Assembly: GCF_030644365.1 (NCBI RefSeq)
Contig: NZ_CP130058.1
Span: 1,798,001-1,862,000, forward strand
Origin: Schaalia sp. HMT-172
GTDB taxonomy: Bacteria > Actinomycetota > Actinomycetes > Actinomycetales > Actinomycetaceae
Direction: 5' to 3'
Length of the DNA stretch: 64,000 nt
Under the pieces are notes generated by a model. It saw only the letters and a list, made by a program, of their open reading frames with translations, was not told where the DNA came from and ran no database searches. A program made the position numbers and the translations under genes. This document shows, piece after piece, positions 33,782 through 42,384 of this stretch (the first letter of the stretch is position 1; the number at the start of each line of letters is the position of its first letter).

Positions 33782-35857
33782 CTAGAAGTACGTGTTCATC
33801 ATGGACACCAGGTCGCCTCCGTACCCGCGGGCAGCCGCCCAGCCGGTGTGGTTCGGGTTCTCCTGGATGCCCAGGTACTCGACGACGGGGGCAGCGCCCT
33901 TGCGCACGTAGGTGAAACGCGGGTCCACGACCGGATTCGCCAGGGACGCGGTCGTCACGTTCGGGTCCGCGTAGGCGCGCAGGTGCTGGACCTGGGCGCG
34001 GATGCCGGTACGAACGTCGGGGAACGAGGCGCCCTGCGCGCCGCCGCCGACCGCGCCGATGCCAGAGAAGTTGAACTGGCCGACGCTCACGTCGCCGCCG
34101 AAGCCCAGCCAGCCCGTCTCCTTCATGGACTGGACGAAGACCAGCTCGGGGGAGACCCCCTCGGCCACGGCCTCGTCGTAGACGATGCCCGCGAAGTCGC
34201 GGATCGTCGGCGCGCCGCCGGAAGCCAGGGCGGACGGGTACGCGCTACCCGCCGAGTTCCAGGCACTCACCATGTCGTCAATAACCTCCGAGCGCGAGGC
34301 CATGGGTGCGGTCATGATGAGGCGCTGACCGGCCGCGTTCGTCACGGAATCGGCGCGCGAAGCGGAACGGGAGGCGGCGTCCGCTGCCGGTGCGCCGGCG
34401 CCGTCCGCGTAACCCAGCCACGCGCCGGAGGAGGCGAAGGAGGAGGCCCGCCCCTCAACGGTCACGGTACCGGTGGCCATGGCTCCCGAGGAGGGGTCCA
34501 GCCAGTACCACGTGTTGCCATCGAGCAGCCAGCCCGTCGCCATCGCGCCGGAAGAACGCATGTAGTACCAGACACCGCCGACCGTCACCCAGCCCTTCTT
34601 CATGGTGCCCTCGCCGTCCAGGTAGTACCAAGACCCGCGGTCGAGCAGCCATCCGGTGGCCATGACGCCGTTGGCGTGCATGTAGTACCACTCATTGTCG
34701 TCCTCGGTCAGCTGCCAGCCGGTGAGCATGCGTGCGTCGTCGTCGAAGAGGTACCAGTCGCCGCCGACCTTCGTCCAGCCGACGGCGGCCGCGCCGGAGG
34801 TGCCCAGCCAGTACCAGTCGTTGCGTTCCTTGAGCCAGCCGGTGGCCATGACGCCGTCAGAGCCGAGGTAGTACCAGGAGCCACCGTCCTTGATCCAGCC
34901 GGTGGCCATGTCGCCGTCGGGACGCAAGTAGTACCACTTGTCACCGTCCTTCTTCCAGCCCGTCACCATCGCGGTGGAGTCGTCGAAGAAGTAGCGGCGT
35001 CCGTTGATGGTGGACCAGCCGCGGATCGTGCGACCATTGGCCCCGGCCCAGTACCAGCGGCCGCCGGCGTTGAACCAGCCGGTCTTGGCGGCGCCGTCGC
35101 GCACGAAGCGCCAAGAGTCACCCGACTTCTCCCAGGCGCCCTTGCTCAGCCCGTAGGTCTGGGCGATGCCGGTCGCGTCGGCGACGCCGAGGGAGTGCAC
35201 GAAGTTCGGGTCACGCAGGAGCTGCGCGTCCGACGTGGAGGTCACGAAGGCGTGCTCGACGATGATGCCGGGCATGTTTTCCTCGCGGGCCTGGCGGATG
35301 ATCGCGTAGTAGTCGCCCGTGGAGCCGTCCGGGTAGTCGTAGTACGGGTTGTCGCGGGTCTTGATGCCGCGGTCGGCCAGGCCGAGAGAGGTCAGCTGGT
35401 CCTGGATGTTGGTGGAGAGCTTGCGGCCCTGCGTGTGGGTCGCGTAGTTGTACGAGGAGGAGTTGCCGTACCAAACCTCGGCTCCGCGCGCAATGGGCGA
35501 GCCGGAGTTGAAGTGGATCGACACGAGGGCGTCGGCATCGGCGGCTGCGGCCATCTGGACGCGGCTGGACAGGTCGTCGCTCAGGTTCTCCGAAGGCCTG
35601 GTGTCGCTCGTTCGGGTCATGACGACGGTGACGCCGTCGTAGGTCTCGAGCTCCTCTTTGAGGGCCAGGGAGACGGCGAGGGTCAGGTCTTTTTCTTGCA
35701 GGCCGTTGGCGACCGCGCCAGGGTCGGAACCCCCGTGCCCGGGGTCGATGGCGATGATGATGCCGGTGGCCGCCTGGGCGGGAGGCACGAGGGCCGCAAC
35801 GGCGGCGGCGAGTGCCATGGTGAGCCCGGCTGCGAGTTTCCTCCACGGGGAGCGCAT
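33782..35857 (-). CDS. Secreted N-acetylmuramoyl-L-alanine amidase / glucosaminidase with choline-binding-type repeats
   Basis: A 691-residue autolysin. A signal peptide (ending near PAQAA) is followed by an Amidase_3 domain (about residues 33-230) with zinc ligands in IDPGHGGSDPG, GLQEKDL and SIHFNS, and catalytic Glu in IVEHAF. About ten 20-residue aromatic repeats of the GW-x-K-DG-x-WYYL type follow, as in choline- or teichoic-acid-binding proteins. The last 150 residues form a glucosaminidase-like domain with Glu in SMKETGWLG. ATG 35857 is preferred to ATG 35863, since AAGGA abuts the latter. It probably acts in wall turnover or separation. Confidence 0.9.
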   Translation of the reverse strand: MRSPWRKLAAGLTMALAAAVAALVPPAQAATGIIIAIDPGHGGSDPGAVANGLQEKDLTLAVSLALKEELETYDGVTVVMTRTSDTRPSENLSDDLSSRVQMAAAADADALVSIHFNSGSPIARGAEVWYGNSSSYNYATHTQGRKLSTNIQDQLTSLGLADRGIKTRDNPYYDYPDGSTGDYYAIIRQAREENMPGIIVEHAFVTSTSDAQLLRDPNFVHSLGVADATGIAQTYGLSKGAWEKSGDSWRFVRDGAAKTGWFNAGGRWYWAGANGRTIRGWSTINGRRYFFDDSTAMVTGWKKDGDKWYYLRPDGDMATGWIKDGGSWYYLGSDGVMATGWLKERNDWYWLGTSGAAAVGWTKVGGDWYLFDDDARMLTGWQLTEDDNEWYYMHANGVMATGWLLDRGSWYYLDGEGTMKKGWVTVGGVWYYMRSSGAMATGWLLDGNTWYWLDPSSGAMATGTVTVEGRASSFASSGAWLGYADGAGAPAADAASRSASRADSVTNAAGQRLIMTAPMASRSEVIDDMVSAWNSAGSAYPSALASGGAPTIRDFAGIVYDEAVAEGVSPELVFVQSMKETGWLGFGGDVSVGQFNFSGIGAVGGGAQGASFPDVRTGIRAQVQHLRAYADPNVTTASLANPVVDPRFTYVRKGAAPVVEYLGIQENPNHTGWAAARGYGGDLVSMMNTYF

Positions 35858-35891
35858 AGTCATCCTTCGAGTTGCTAATGTGACAACCGAG

Positions 35892-35935
35892 ATTTTAGTT
35901 ACTTATGTTGTAACTGTAAACATGAAAATAGTTAC
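35892..35935 (-). promoter_or_regulatory. Amidase promoter with palindromic spacer
   Basis: On the minus strand: -35 TTTACA (35915-35920), exactly 17 bp, -10 TAAAAT (35892-35897). The whole spacer is GTTACTTATGTTGTAAC read on the plus strand, an inverted repeat GTTAC/GTAAC with a 7-bp centre. TAGTTAC occurs at 35896-35902 and again at 35929-35935. A regulator binding GTTAC half-sites is likely but unidentified. Confidence 0.6.
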
Positions 35936-36043
35936 ACGCGCAAACCGGCATGAACCGAAACGATAATGCGGCGGATTCTGAGACGAGGCAGGGACAATCC
36001 CCGAACAGCAGAAACCCACGGCCCCACCCGCGATCGAAGCCCC

Positions 36044-37204
36044 TCAGAGCGCCGAACGAACCACCGCAGCCGCCGCGCGCGAGGAAGCCGAGACCGAGCG
36101 ATGCTCGCGCACCCACGCCCGCACCCGTTCCTCCCCCACCCAGTTCAGCGTTCCCGACGCGACGGCGACCATGGCCTCAGCGACCTGATCGGCGTCGAGC
36201 CCACAGGCCGCCCCGAGCCCCGCCTCGCGCACGTCGCGCCCCGCCTGCCCCGGGCCAGCGTAGATGACGGGAGTCCCCTGCGCCAGGGAGGCCAGGATCT
36301 TCGTCGGGTAGGCGTAGTCGTAGCCGCCCGGACGCAAAGAAGCCAGCGTCGCGCTAGCTCGCGCCATCCAGCGGTCGGCCTCCTCGGCGCTGACGGCGGG
36401 GATCAGCTCGACTCCGGCCACGCGCCGCGCACGCTCGGCCAGATCCTCCCAGCCACTCCCCTGCCCGACGAACACGAGGCGCGCATCCCCGAGCCGCTCA
36501 CGAGCCCTCTCAAAAGCGTCGATGAAGACCTCGGGGGCCAGCCAGTGGGCGATCGTGCCCGCGTAGACGAAGACGGGCCCGCCGCAGGTGGGGAAACCCT
36601 CGGGGACGCCGGCGGCCACGACCTCGGGCACGCGCACCCCGTTGGGGACGACGGCGACGTCGGCGGCGCCCAGGTCCCGCGCGCGCCCGGCGACCCCGTC
36701 CGACACGGCGACGACGCGGCGGGCTCCGCGCAGGGCGAAGGACTCCAGGCCAGCGACCGCGCGCACGACGGGGCGCGCCACCCCGGCGAGCGCCGCAGCG
36801 TCGGAGACGATGTCCGCGCAGTAGTAGACGTAGGGGACGCGCCGGAGCGCGCATGCCAGGCGCACAGCCGCACCAGTCGTGGGAGGGGGTTCGGCGACGA
36901 CCACGTCCGGCCGAGGCCCGGCAAGCAGTCGCGCAATCAGCGGAACGTCGAAAGACAGGTAGGAGACGTATCCGCGCACGGCGCCGGTGCGGTCGCGCAG
37001 CACCGGGGCTCGCCTGACCTCAACGAGGCCGGAGCCGGGTTCGTCAGCGCGCGCGGCGCCGCGTGCGACGGCTGGCGCCAGGCGCGAGGTCAGGACGCGC
37101 ACGCGGTCCCCGCCGCCTGCCAGCGCCCGCGCGAGAGCCCCGAGACGCAGTGCGGCGGCGGTGGGTTCCGGCGTAAAAGTACGGGTCGCGAGGGTGACTA
37201 GCAT
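36044..37204 (-). CDS. Glycosyltransferase, GT4-like (GT-B fold)
   Basis: A 386-residue glycosyltransferase. N-terminal TRTFTPEPTAAALRLGALARAL is a typical GT4 acceptor-side start, and the C-terminal half carries VFVYAGTIAHWLAPE, LVFVGQGSGWEDL and TKILASLAQGTPVI, a nucleotide-sugar-binding pattern. ATG 37204 overlaps the stop of the upstream dehydrogenase gene by 7 nt and has GGGGGAG upstream. Role: sugar transfer in surface polymer synthesis; specificity unknown. Coupled to the nucleotide-sugar dehydrogenase. Confidence 0.8.
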   Translation of the reverse strand: MLVTLATRTFTPEPTAAALRLGALARALAGGGDRVRVLTSRLAPAVARGAARADEPGSGLVEVRRAPVLRDRTGAVRGYVSYLSFDVPLIARLLAGPRPDVVVAEPPPTTGAAVRLACALRRVPYVYYCADIVSDAAALAGVARPVVRAVAGLESFALRGARRVVAVSDGVAGRARDLGAADVAVVPNGVRVPEVVAAGVPEGFPTCGGPVFVYAGTIAHWLAPEVFIDAFERARERLGDARLVFVGQGSGWEDLAERARRVAGVELIPAVSAEEADRWMARASATLASLRPGGYDYAYPTKILASLAQGTPVIYAGPGQAGRDVREAGLGAACGLDADQVAEAMVAVASGTLNWVGEERVRAWVREHRSVSASSRAAAAVVRSAL

Positions 37205-38502
37205 GCGGGCGAAGCTCCCCCGCCGATGGTGATGCGCGGGGTGCCAGCCCAAGCCTCGGGAGACGTGATGGCGCGGCCGTCGACGAGGAGACGCACGCCG
37301 GGCAGGTCCGCGGGCGTCAGGTCCCGGTAGGTGGCGTGGTCGGCCTGGACGATGGCGACGTCCACGGCCTCGCCGAGGTGGTAGGCGTCCCACCCGAAGT
37401 CGGCGAGCTCCTCATCGCTGTACAGGGGGTCGTGGACGCACACCCGCGCCCCGGCCTCGCGTAGCGCGCAGGTAACACCGAAGACACCCGAGAACGCCGT
37501 TTCCTTGACCCCGCCGCGGTAGGCAGCACCCAGGACGGCCACGCGCAGCCCCGCCAGAGAACCCAGCAGGGACGCTGCGCGCGAGACCGCGTAGGCGGGC
37601 ATGTCGGCGTTCGCGGCGCGCGCGGCGGCAACGACGCTTGCGTCCGGATCCCCGGCCAGGTACAGGCGCGGGTAGACGGGGATGCAGTGGCCGCCGACCG
37701 CGATGCCAGGCCGGTGAATGTGGGAGTAGGGCTGGGAGTTGCAGGCCTCGATGACGCGCGCGACGTCGATGCCGGTCGCGTCCGCGTAGCGCGCGAACTG
37801 GTTCGCCAAGCCGATGTTGACATCCCGGTACGTGGTCTCGGCGAGCTTGGCCATCTCGGCGGCCTCGGCGCTTCCCATCGGCCACACTCCGTTGGGGCGC
37901 GGCAGGTCGTCACGCTCGTCGAAGGAGAGGACGGCCTCGTAAAAGCGAACGCCGCGCGCCTCGCCAGCCTCACTCAGGCCCCCCACGAGCTTCGGGTAGC
38001 GCGCCAGATCGGTGAAGACACGGCCCGTGAGGACGCGCTCGGGCGAGAACACGACGTCGAAGTCGCGGCCCTCGACCAAGCCGGAGACCTCCTCGATGAG
38101 GGGCTTGTAGCGTCCGCGCGTCGTGCCCACGGGCAGAGTCGTCTCGTAGGAGACCAGGGTACCGGGCGTCAGGTGCGCGGCCATGGAGCGGGTGGCGGCG
38201 TCCATGACGCGGAAGTCGGGGCGACTCTCGTCATCGACGACGAGGGGCACGACCATGACGACCGCGTCGGCACCGGGGATCGCCTCGGCATACTCGGTCG
38301 TGGCGCGCAGCGCGCCGGAGGAGGCGAGCACAGGCAGGTACTCGGCCAGGTGAGCCTCGCCCGGGAAGGGCTCTTCTCCCCCGTTGACCAGGTCGACCAC
38401 CCGCGGGTTCACGTCCACGCCGACGACGGCGTGCCCGCCGCGCGCGTAGTGCACCGCCAGCGGCAGACCGATCTTGCCCATGCCGACGACCGCGATGCGC
38501 AT
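37198..38502 (-). CDS. UDP-sugar 6-dehydrogenase (WbpA/WecC-like)
   Basis: A 434-residue nucleotide-sugar dehydrogenase that oxidises C6 of a UDP-hexose or UDP-N-acetylhexosamine in two NAD-dependent steps. N-terminal GMGKIGLPLA (NAD-binding), FSPERVLTG, and the catalytic Cys in GGHCIPVYP are clear. The latter form is typical of UDP-HexNAc dehydrogenases. It could supply the uronic acid used by the WbpB/E/D-like enzymes at 42-45 kb. ATG 38502 with AAAGGGG upstream. Confidence 0.88.
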   Translation of the reverse strand: MRIAVVGMGKIGLPLAVHYARGGHAVVGVDVNPRVVDLVNGGEEPFPGEAHLAEYLPVLASSGALRATTEYAEAIPGADAVVMVVPLVVDDESRPDFRVMDAATRSMAAHLTPGTLVSYETTLPVGTTRGRYKPLIEEVSGLVEGRDFDVVFSPERVLTGRVFTDLARYPKLVGGLSEAGEARGVRFYEAVLSFDERDDLPRPNGVWPMGSAEAAEMAKLAETTYRDVNIGLANQFARYADATGIDVARVIEACNSQPYSHIHRPGIAVGGHCIPVYPRLYLAGDPDASVVAAARAANADMPAYAVSRAASLLGSLAGLRVAVLGAAYRGGVKETAFSGVFGVTCALREAGARVCVHDPLYSDEELADFGWDAYHLGEAVDVAIVQADHATYRDLTPADLPGVRLLVDGRAITSPEAWAGTPRITIGGGASPAC

Positions 38503-38562
38503 GGGGTCCCCTTTCCGTCTCCGGCCTCGTTGTTCTCCTCCAGTGTAGTGCCCCGCACCTCC

Positions 38563-38574
38563 TACAATGGGGGC
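38563..38574 (+). promoter_or_regulatory. Leaderless-type -10 box for a glycosyltransferase
   Basis: TACAAT (38563-38568), GGGGGC, then GTG 38575. The box is near-consensus. Confidence 0.6.
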
Positions 38575-39690
38575 GTGGATCGCGCGCTCAACCTCCTGCT
38601 CTACCCCTCCAACCTGGCCTCGCCCGGTCGCCTGGTGAAGATCGCGCGCTCACTGTCCCCACTCTTCTCACGCACGCACGTCGTCGGCATCGATCAGGGC
38701 GGGCTTCCCGCGGACGAGGCCGTGGCCCCCACCGTGCGCCTCACGCGGATCCGGGGCGCGTCCCTGGGTGCGCCCCTGGGAGGGGTGCGGGTCGTCTGCG
38801 CGTGGGGGGCTCGCGTGTACTGGCGCTTCGCGAGGCAGCGCGTGGCGGCCATCTCCGCGCAGAACCTGTTCCTCCTGCCCCTCGCGCACGCCCTGGCTCG
38901 GCGCACGGGCGCAGTGTTCGCCTACAACGCGCACGAGTTGGAGACGGAGACGGTGGGGTCCGCGGGGCTGCGCCAGCGCCTCCAGCGCGTCATCGAGCGC
39001 CACTACATCCGCCGCGCAGACGTGGTGTCCGTGGTGAATGAGTCGATCGCGCAGTGGTACCGCGAGGCCTACCCGGGCGTCGATCCGGTCGTGGTGACGA
39101 ACGCGCCGACGGGGACGGGCGGGGTTATCGACCTGCGGGCGCGGCTGAGGATCCCGGAGGGCGAGCTCCTGTACCTGCATTCGGGATACCTCGCGCCGGG
39201 GCGCAACATTCCCCTGATTCTGCGCGCCTTCGCTCAGGTGGGGGCGCACGTCGTCTTCGTCGGGGAGGGCGCCCTGCTGGACGAGGTCGAGCGCGCGGCC
39301 GCAGCACACCCGACCATTCACCGCCTGCCTCCCGTGGAGCCGGACCAGGTGCTCGCCATGACGCGCGGGGCTGACGTGGCGCTGTGCCTCATCGAGTCCG
39401 GGTGCCTCTCGCACCGCTTATCCACGCCCAACAAGATGATGGAGGCCTTCGCCGCCGGCACCCCCGCGCTGTGCTCTGCCCTGCCCGAGGCCCGCCGGTA
39501 CCTGGGCGATCAGGCCGACACGTGGGTGCTGGAGGATCCGGAGCACGACCTCGTTTCTGCCTTGGAGCGCATCACGCGCGAAGACGTCGAGGCCTTTGCG
39601 GCCCCGGCGATCCCCACGTGGGAGGAGGGGGCCTCGCGCCTGCGAGAGGCCTACGAACGGGCCCTCGCCGCGCGCGCAAGACAGCAATAG
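38575..39690 (+). CDS. Glycosyltransferase, GT4-like
   Basis: A 371-residue GT-B glycosyltransferase. The acceptor domain contains FAYNAHELETETVG, and the donor domain contains LLYLHSGYLAPGRNIPLIL, VVFVGEGALLDEV and a TPNKMMEAFAAGTPAL segment. No membrane helices. GTG 38575 is chosen because the recognisable protein begins there and a near-perfect -10 box precedes it at 6 nt; the frame upstream is antisense to the dehydrogenase gene. Specificity unknown. Confidence 0.8.
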   Translation: MDRALNLLLYPSNLASPGRLVKIARSLSPLFSRTHVVGIDQGGLPADEAVAPTVRLTRIRGASLGAPLGGVRVVCAWGARVYWRFARQRVAAISAQNLFLLPLAHALARRTGAVFAYNAHELETETVGSAGLRQRLQRVIERHYIRRADVVSVVNESIAQWYREAYPGVDPVVVTNAPTGTGGVIDLRARLRIPEGELLYLHSGYLAPGRNIPLILRAFAQVGAHVVFVGEGALLDEVERAAAAHPTIHRLPPVEPDQVLAMTRGADVALCLIESGCLSHRLSTPNKMMEAFAAGTPALCSALPEARRYLGDQADTWVLEDPEHDLVSALERITREDVEAFAAPAIPTWEEGASRLREAYERALAARARQQ

Positions 39691-39915
39691 TTCCCCCACA
39701 ATCTTGCATGCAATTTGGGTTCACTAACTTTTCTTAGTACCCCTAAAAACACTGGAATATCAACACTTTTGATCACCCATAGATTCGGACCGCATGGGAA
39801 TTGCATGCGACTTTTGGGGGAGAGGCATGCCAGGAGGCGACGACATCGCCTGTTTCACAAGGGTTTCACGAGGCCGGGTGGGGTTTCACGAGGCCGACGG
39901 GCGTGTCGCCCTCGT
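39691..39915. other. AT-rich intergenic island with short repeats
   Basis: 225 bp between convergent genes. The first part (about 39700-39820) is far more AT-rich than the window and carries TTGCATGC at 39704 (within palindrome TTGCATGCAA) and at 39801. The second part has the 16-bp direct repeat GGGTTTCACGAGGCCG at 39861 and 39881. No gene is recognised. Confidence 0.6.
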
Positions 39916-41187
39916 CTACGACGCCTGCGGCCGCTCCCCGTCGTAGGCGCGCGCCGTCAGGACAGCCATGACGAGCATCCCCACGAGCAGCACCGTCATG
40001 AGGGCGCCGAGGACGGCGACCGTCGTCTCCACGCCGTAGGGGCTGCACGCGAGCCAGGCCAGGGGCGCCGCACAGTACACGCACGCGAAGGCCAGCATGC
40101 GCCTCTGATGGTAGGTCGCGACGAACACGTTGGACAGCGGCGAGGTCGCCACCGTGAGGGCCAGCCACGGAGCCAGGGACCGCGCGAAGTACCCCGCCGC
40201 CTCCCAGCGCGCCCCAAACACGAAGGGGAAGAGAGCCGGGCTGATCCACGCGAGCAGGGCAAACACGGGGATCGAGCAGGCCAGGGCGATGCCGCCGACG
40301 CGCACGACGACGCGGGTCATCGCTCCGTGCGGGGTGTCCGACAAGCGCGGCAGGTAGACCTGCGAGAGCGCCCCCGCGATGAGGGCGACCGGGGCCTGCA
40401 GAGCCAGCCACGCCACGTTGAATTGGCCGAGCGAGGCCACGGAATACGTGGCGATCAGCACCGGTATCGCGCTCGTGCGCACCGCGTCGACGACGACGTT
40501 GGGCACGCCCACGAGGGCCATCTTCCGGTAGCGAGACGCCACCTCGTGCAGGGTCGGGTCCGAGGCCTCGCGCTCGCGGGCGTCGCGGGCGTGCCACGAC
40601 AGGTAGGCGACGGCGAGGCCCTGGCCCGCGATCGTCGCCCCAATGGCCGCCCCCAACCCACCATTCGCGAGGAAGCCGCACACCAGCTGCGCCGCCGCGA
40701 TACCGAGGGCACGCACGACGGAGGAGCTTGCGATCGCCTGGAATCGCCGGTGGCGGGTCAGCCAGTAGGAACACACCTGCCCTTGGGCCAGGAACAGGAC
40801 GGACACGCCGACGGCGAGCAGCCAGCCCGCGAGCGCGAACCCGTAGCGCGCGCTCACCCACGGCCAGGCGGCGGCCGCGATCAGGGTGGCCAGGGCGGAG
40901 GCGACCAGCACGCAGCGCGAGGCGAGGCGGGCGAGGGAGCGGGCCGAGGCCTCGTCGCCCGGGGCGGGCAGGACGATGCTGAGGTCGAAGCGGGCGCCCG
41001 CGAGCGCCGCGCCGAGCGTGGCGGCGGAGGTGAAGATACCCAGGTACCCCAGGTCCGTGTCCGTGTAGAGGCGGGCGATGCCGATCTGGGCGACGAAGGC
41101 GATACCCTGGGCGAGGAGCGTTCCGCCGATGAGGGTGAGCACCTGCGCGAGGACGCCCGAGCGGGCGGGGCGATCGGCGTTCGTCAT
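39916..41187 (-). CDS. Wzx-like polysaccharide flippase / oligosaccharide transporter
   Basis: A 423-residue integral membrane protein with about 12 hydrophobic segments, of the MATE/MOP polysaccharide-biosynthesis superfamily. It should move lipid-linked repeat units across the membrane. The N-terminal helix (VLAQVLTLIGGTLLAQGIAF) and ARLYTDTDLGYLGIFTSAATLG are typical. ATG 41187 has no clear Shine-Dalgarno; TTAAAT lies 6 nt upstream. It neighbours glycosyltransferases on both sides, which fits a Wzx role. Confidence 0.82.
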   Translation of the reverse strand: MTNADRPARSGVLAQVLTLIGGTLLAQGIAFVAQIGIARLYTDTDLGYLGIFTSAATLGAALAGARFDLSIVLPAPGDEASARSLARLASRCVLVASALATLIAAAAWPWVSARYGFALAGWLLAVGVSVLFLAQGQVCSYWLTRHRRFQAIASSSVVRALGIAAAQLVCGFLANGGLGAAIGATIAGQGLAVAYLSWHARDAREREASDPTLHEVASRYRKMALVGVPNVVVDAVRTSAIPVLIATYSVASLGQFNVAWLALQAPVALIAGALSQVYLPRLSDTPHGAMTRVVVRVGGIALACSIPVFALLAWISPALFPFVFGARWEAAGYFARSLAPWLALTVATSPLSNVFVATYHQRRMLAFACVYCAAPLAWLACSPYGVETTVAVLGALMTVLLVGMLVMAVLTARAYDGERPQAS

Positions 41188-41224
41188 GGACTCATTTAAT
41201 CACCTGGGGCGCGCGGCTTGCCCC

Positions 41225-41281
41225 TAGGATGGTGGCATGCCCGCTCCCCGCTCCGCTCCCGTCTCCGGGTGGCCCTCGTGA
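41225..41281 (+). promoter_or_regulatory. Leaderless-type -10 box with a possible 14-codon leader peptide
   Basis: TAGGAT (41225-41230) is 6 nt from ATG 41237, which opens a 14-codon frame (MPAPRSAPVSGWPS) whose TGA overlaps GTG 41278 of the glycosyltransferase (GTGA). The leader could couple translation, or the -10 fit could be chance. Confidence 0.4.
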
Positions 41282-42375
41282 GGGTCGCTCTGACGAAGGG
41301 GACCCTGCTGGTTCCCCCGACCTACTTCGCGCTCTCGCACGCGCTCGCGATGCCGGAGCTGGAGTGGCGGGCTTTTACGCTGGCGGCGCGTATTACCGAT
41401 CCGGCCATCACGATCCCCATCGACGAGGCTTCCCCGCGCGCGCTCGGCGGCCCGCTCCCGCTTCGTGTGGCGGCGCAGGCACAAGGCCTGGGCCGGATGC
41501 GCCGCGCGATCGCCGCGTGGGATCCGGACGTCATTCACCAGCACCAGGCGACCTGGTCGCTCCCGGCGGTGGGCGCCGCGCGGGAGACGGGCGCGCCGCT
41601 CGTGGTGACGCTGCATGGCGGGGATGCCTACCCGAGGCTCGGGCGGGGCGCGGGGGCTGCGTGGAACGCGCACAACCGCGCGCGGGCGTTTGAGGGCGCG
41701 AGCCGTCTGCTGGCGGTGTCGCGTTACCTGGCGGACGTTGCGCTGGGCGCGGGTGCCGATCCGGAGCGCCTGAGCGTGCACTATCAGGGCGTGGACGCCG
41801 ACTGGTGGACGCCGGCCCCGAACACGCAAGAGTCGCGCGAGGAGCCCATCGTCCTGTTCGTGGGAGCTCTGAGCCGCCTGAAGGGCGTGGACGATCTGGC
41901 CCGGGCCTGCGCCGACCTCGTGGGGCGCCGCCAGCATCGCCTCGTCCTCGTGGGCGACGGGCCGCTCGCCCCCGTGCTGCGCGTACGCGCGCACGTGTCG
42001 TTCACGGGCCGACTGGATCGCGAGGGGGTACGCGGCTGGATGCGCCGCGCACGCGTCCTGGTCCTGCCCACGAAGCCGACGGAAGGCAGGCAGGAGGCGG
42101 CCGGCCTCGTCCTGCTCGAGGCGCAGGCGTGCGGCGTTCCCGTGGTCACTTATCCGACGGGCGGGACGCCGGAGATGATCGCGCCGGGGGCCTCGCTGCT
42201 CACGCGCGAGCGCTCGCCGGAGGCCCTGGCCCGCTCCATCGACGAGGCATTGGCGTGGTCGGAGGACGAACGCGCGGACCGCGGGGCGGCGTGCCGGGCG
42301 TGGGTGGAAAAGGAGCGCTCACTGCGCGGATCCGTGGATCAGCTGCGCGAAACTTACGCCGACGTGACGCGCTAA
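41278..42375 (+). CDS. Glycosyltransferase family 4 protein
   Basis: A 365-residue GT4 enzyme. Acceptor domain with VIHQHQATW and VVTLHGGDAYPRL; donor domain with VLFVGALSRLKGVDDLARA, LVLVGDGPLAPVL and the E-x7-E region EAAGLVLLEAQACGVPVV. The start is uncertain: GTG 41278 gives the canonical short strand (RVALTKGTLLVPPTYFALSH), while an in-frame GTG at 41269 is also possible. It converges with the WbpB-like gene. Confidence 0.82.
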   Translation: MRVALTKGTLLVPPTYFALSHALAMPELEWRAFTLAARITDPAITIPIDEASPRALGGPLPLRVAAQAQGLGRMRRAIAAWDPDVIHQHQATWSLPAVGAARETGAPLVVTLHGGDAYPRLGRGAGAAWNAHNRARAFEGASRLLAVSRYLADVALGAGADPERLSVHYQGVDADWWTPAPNTQESREEPIVLFVGALSRLKGVDDLARACADLVGRRQHRLVLVGDGPLAPVLRVRAHVSFTGRLDREGVRGWMRRARVLVLPTKPTEGRQEAAGLVLLEAQACGVPVVTYPTGGTPEMIAPGASLLTRERSPEALARSIDEALAWSEDERADRGAACRAWVEKERSLRGSVDQLRETYADVTR

Positions 42376-42384
42376 CGCCACGCC

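Noticed and set aside
37687-38574. Long upstream extension of the glycosyltransferase frame
   Set aside because: It is antisense to the nucleotide-sugar dehydrogenase; the family N-terminus and the -10 box place the start at GTG 38575.
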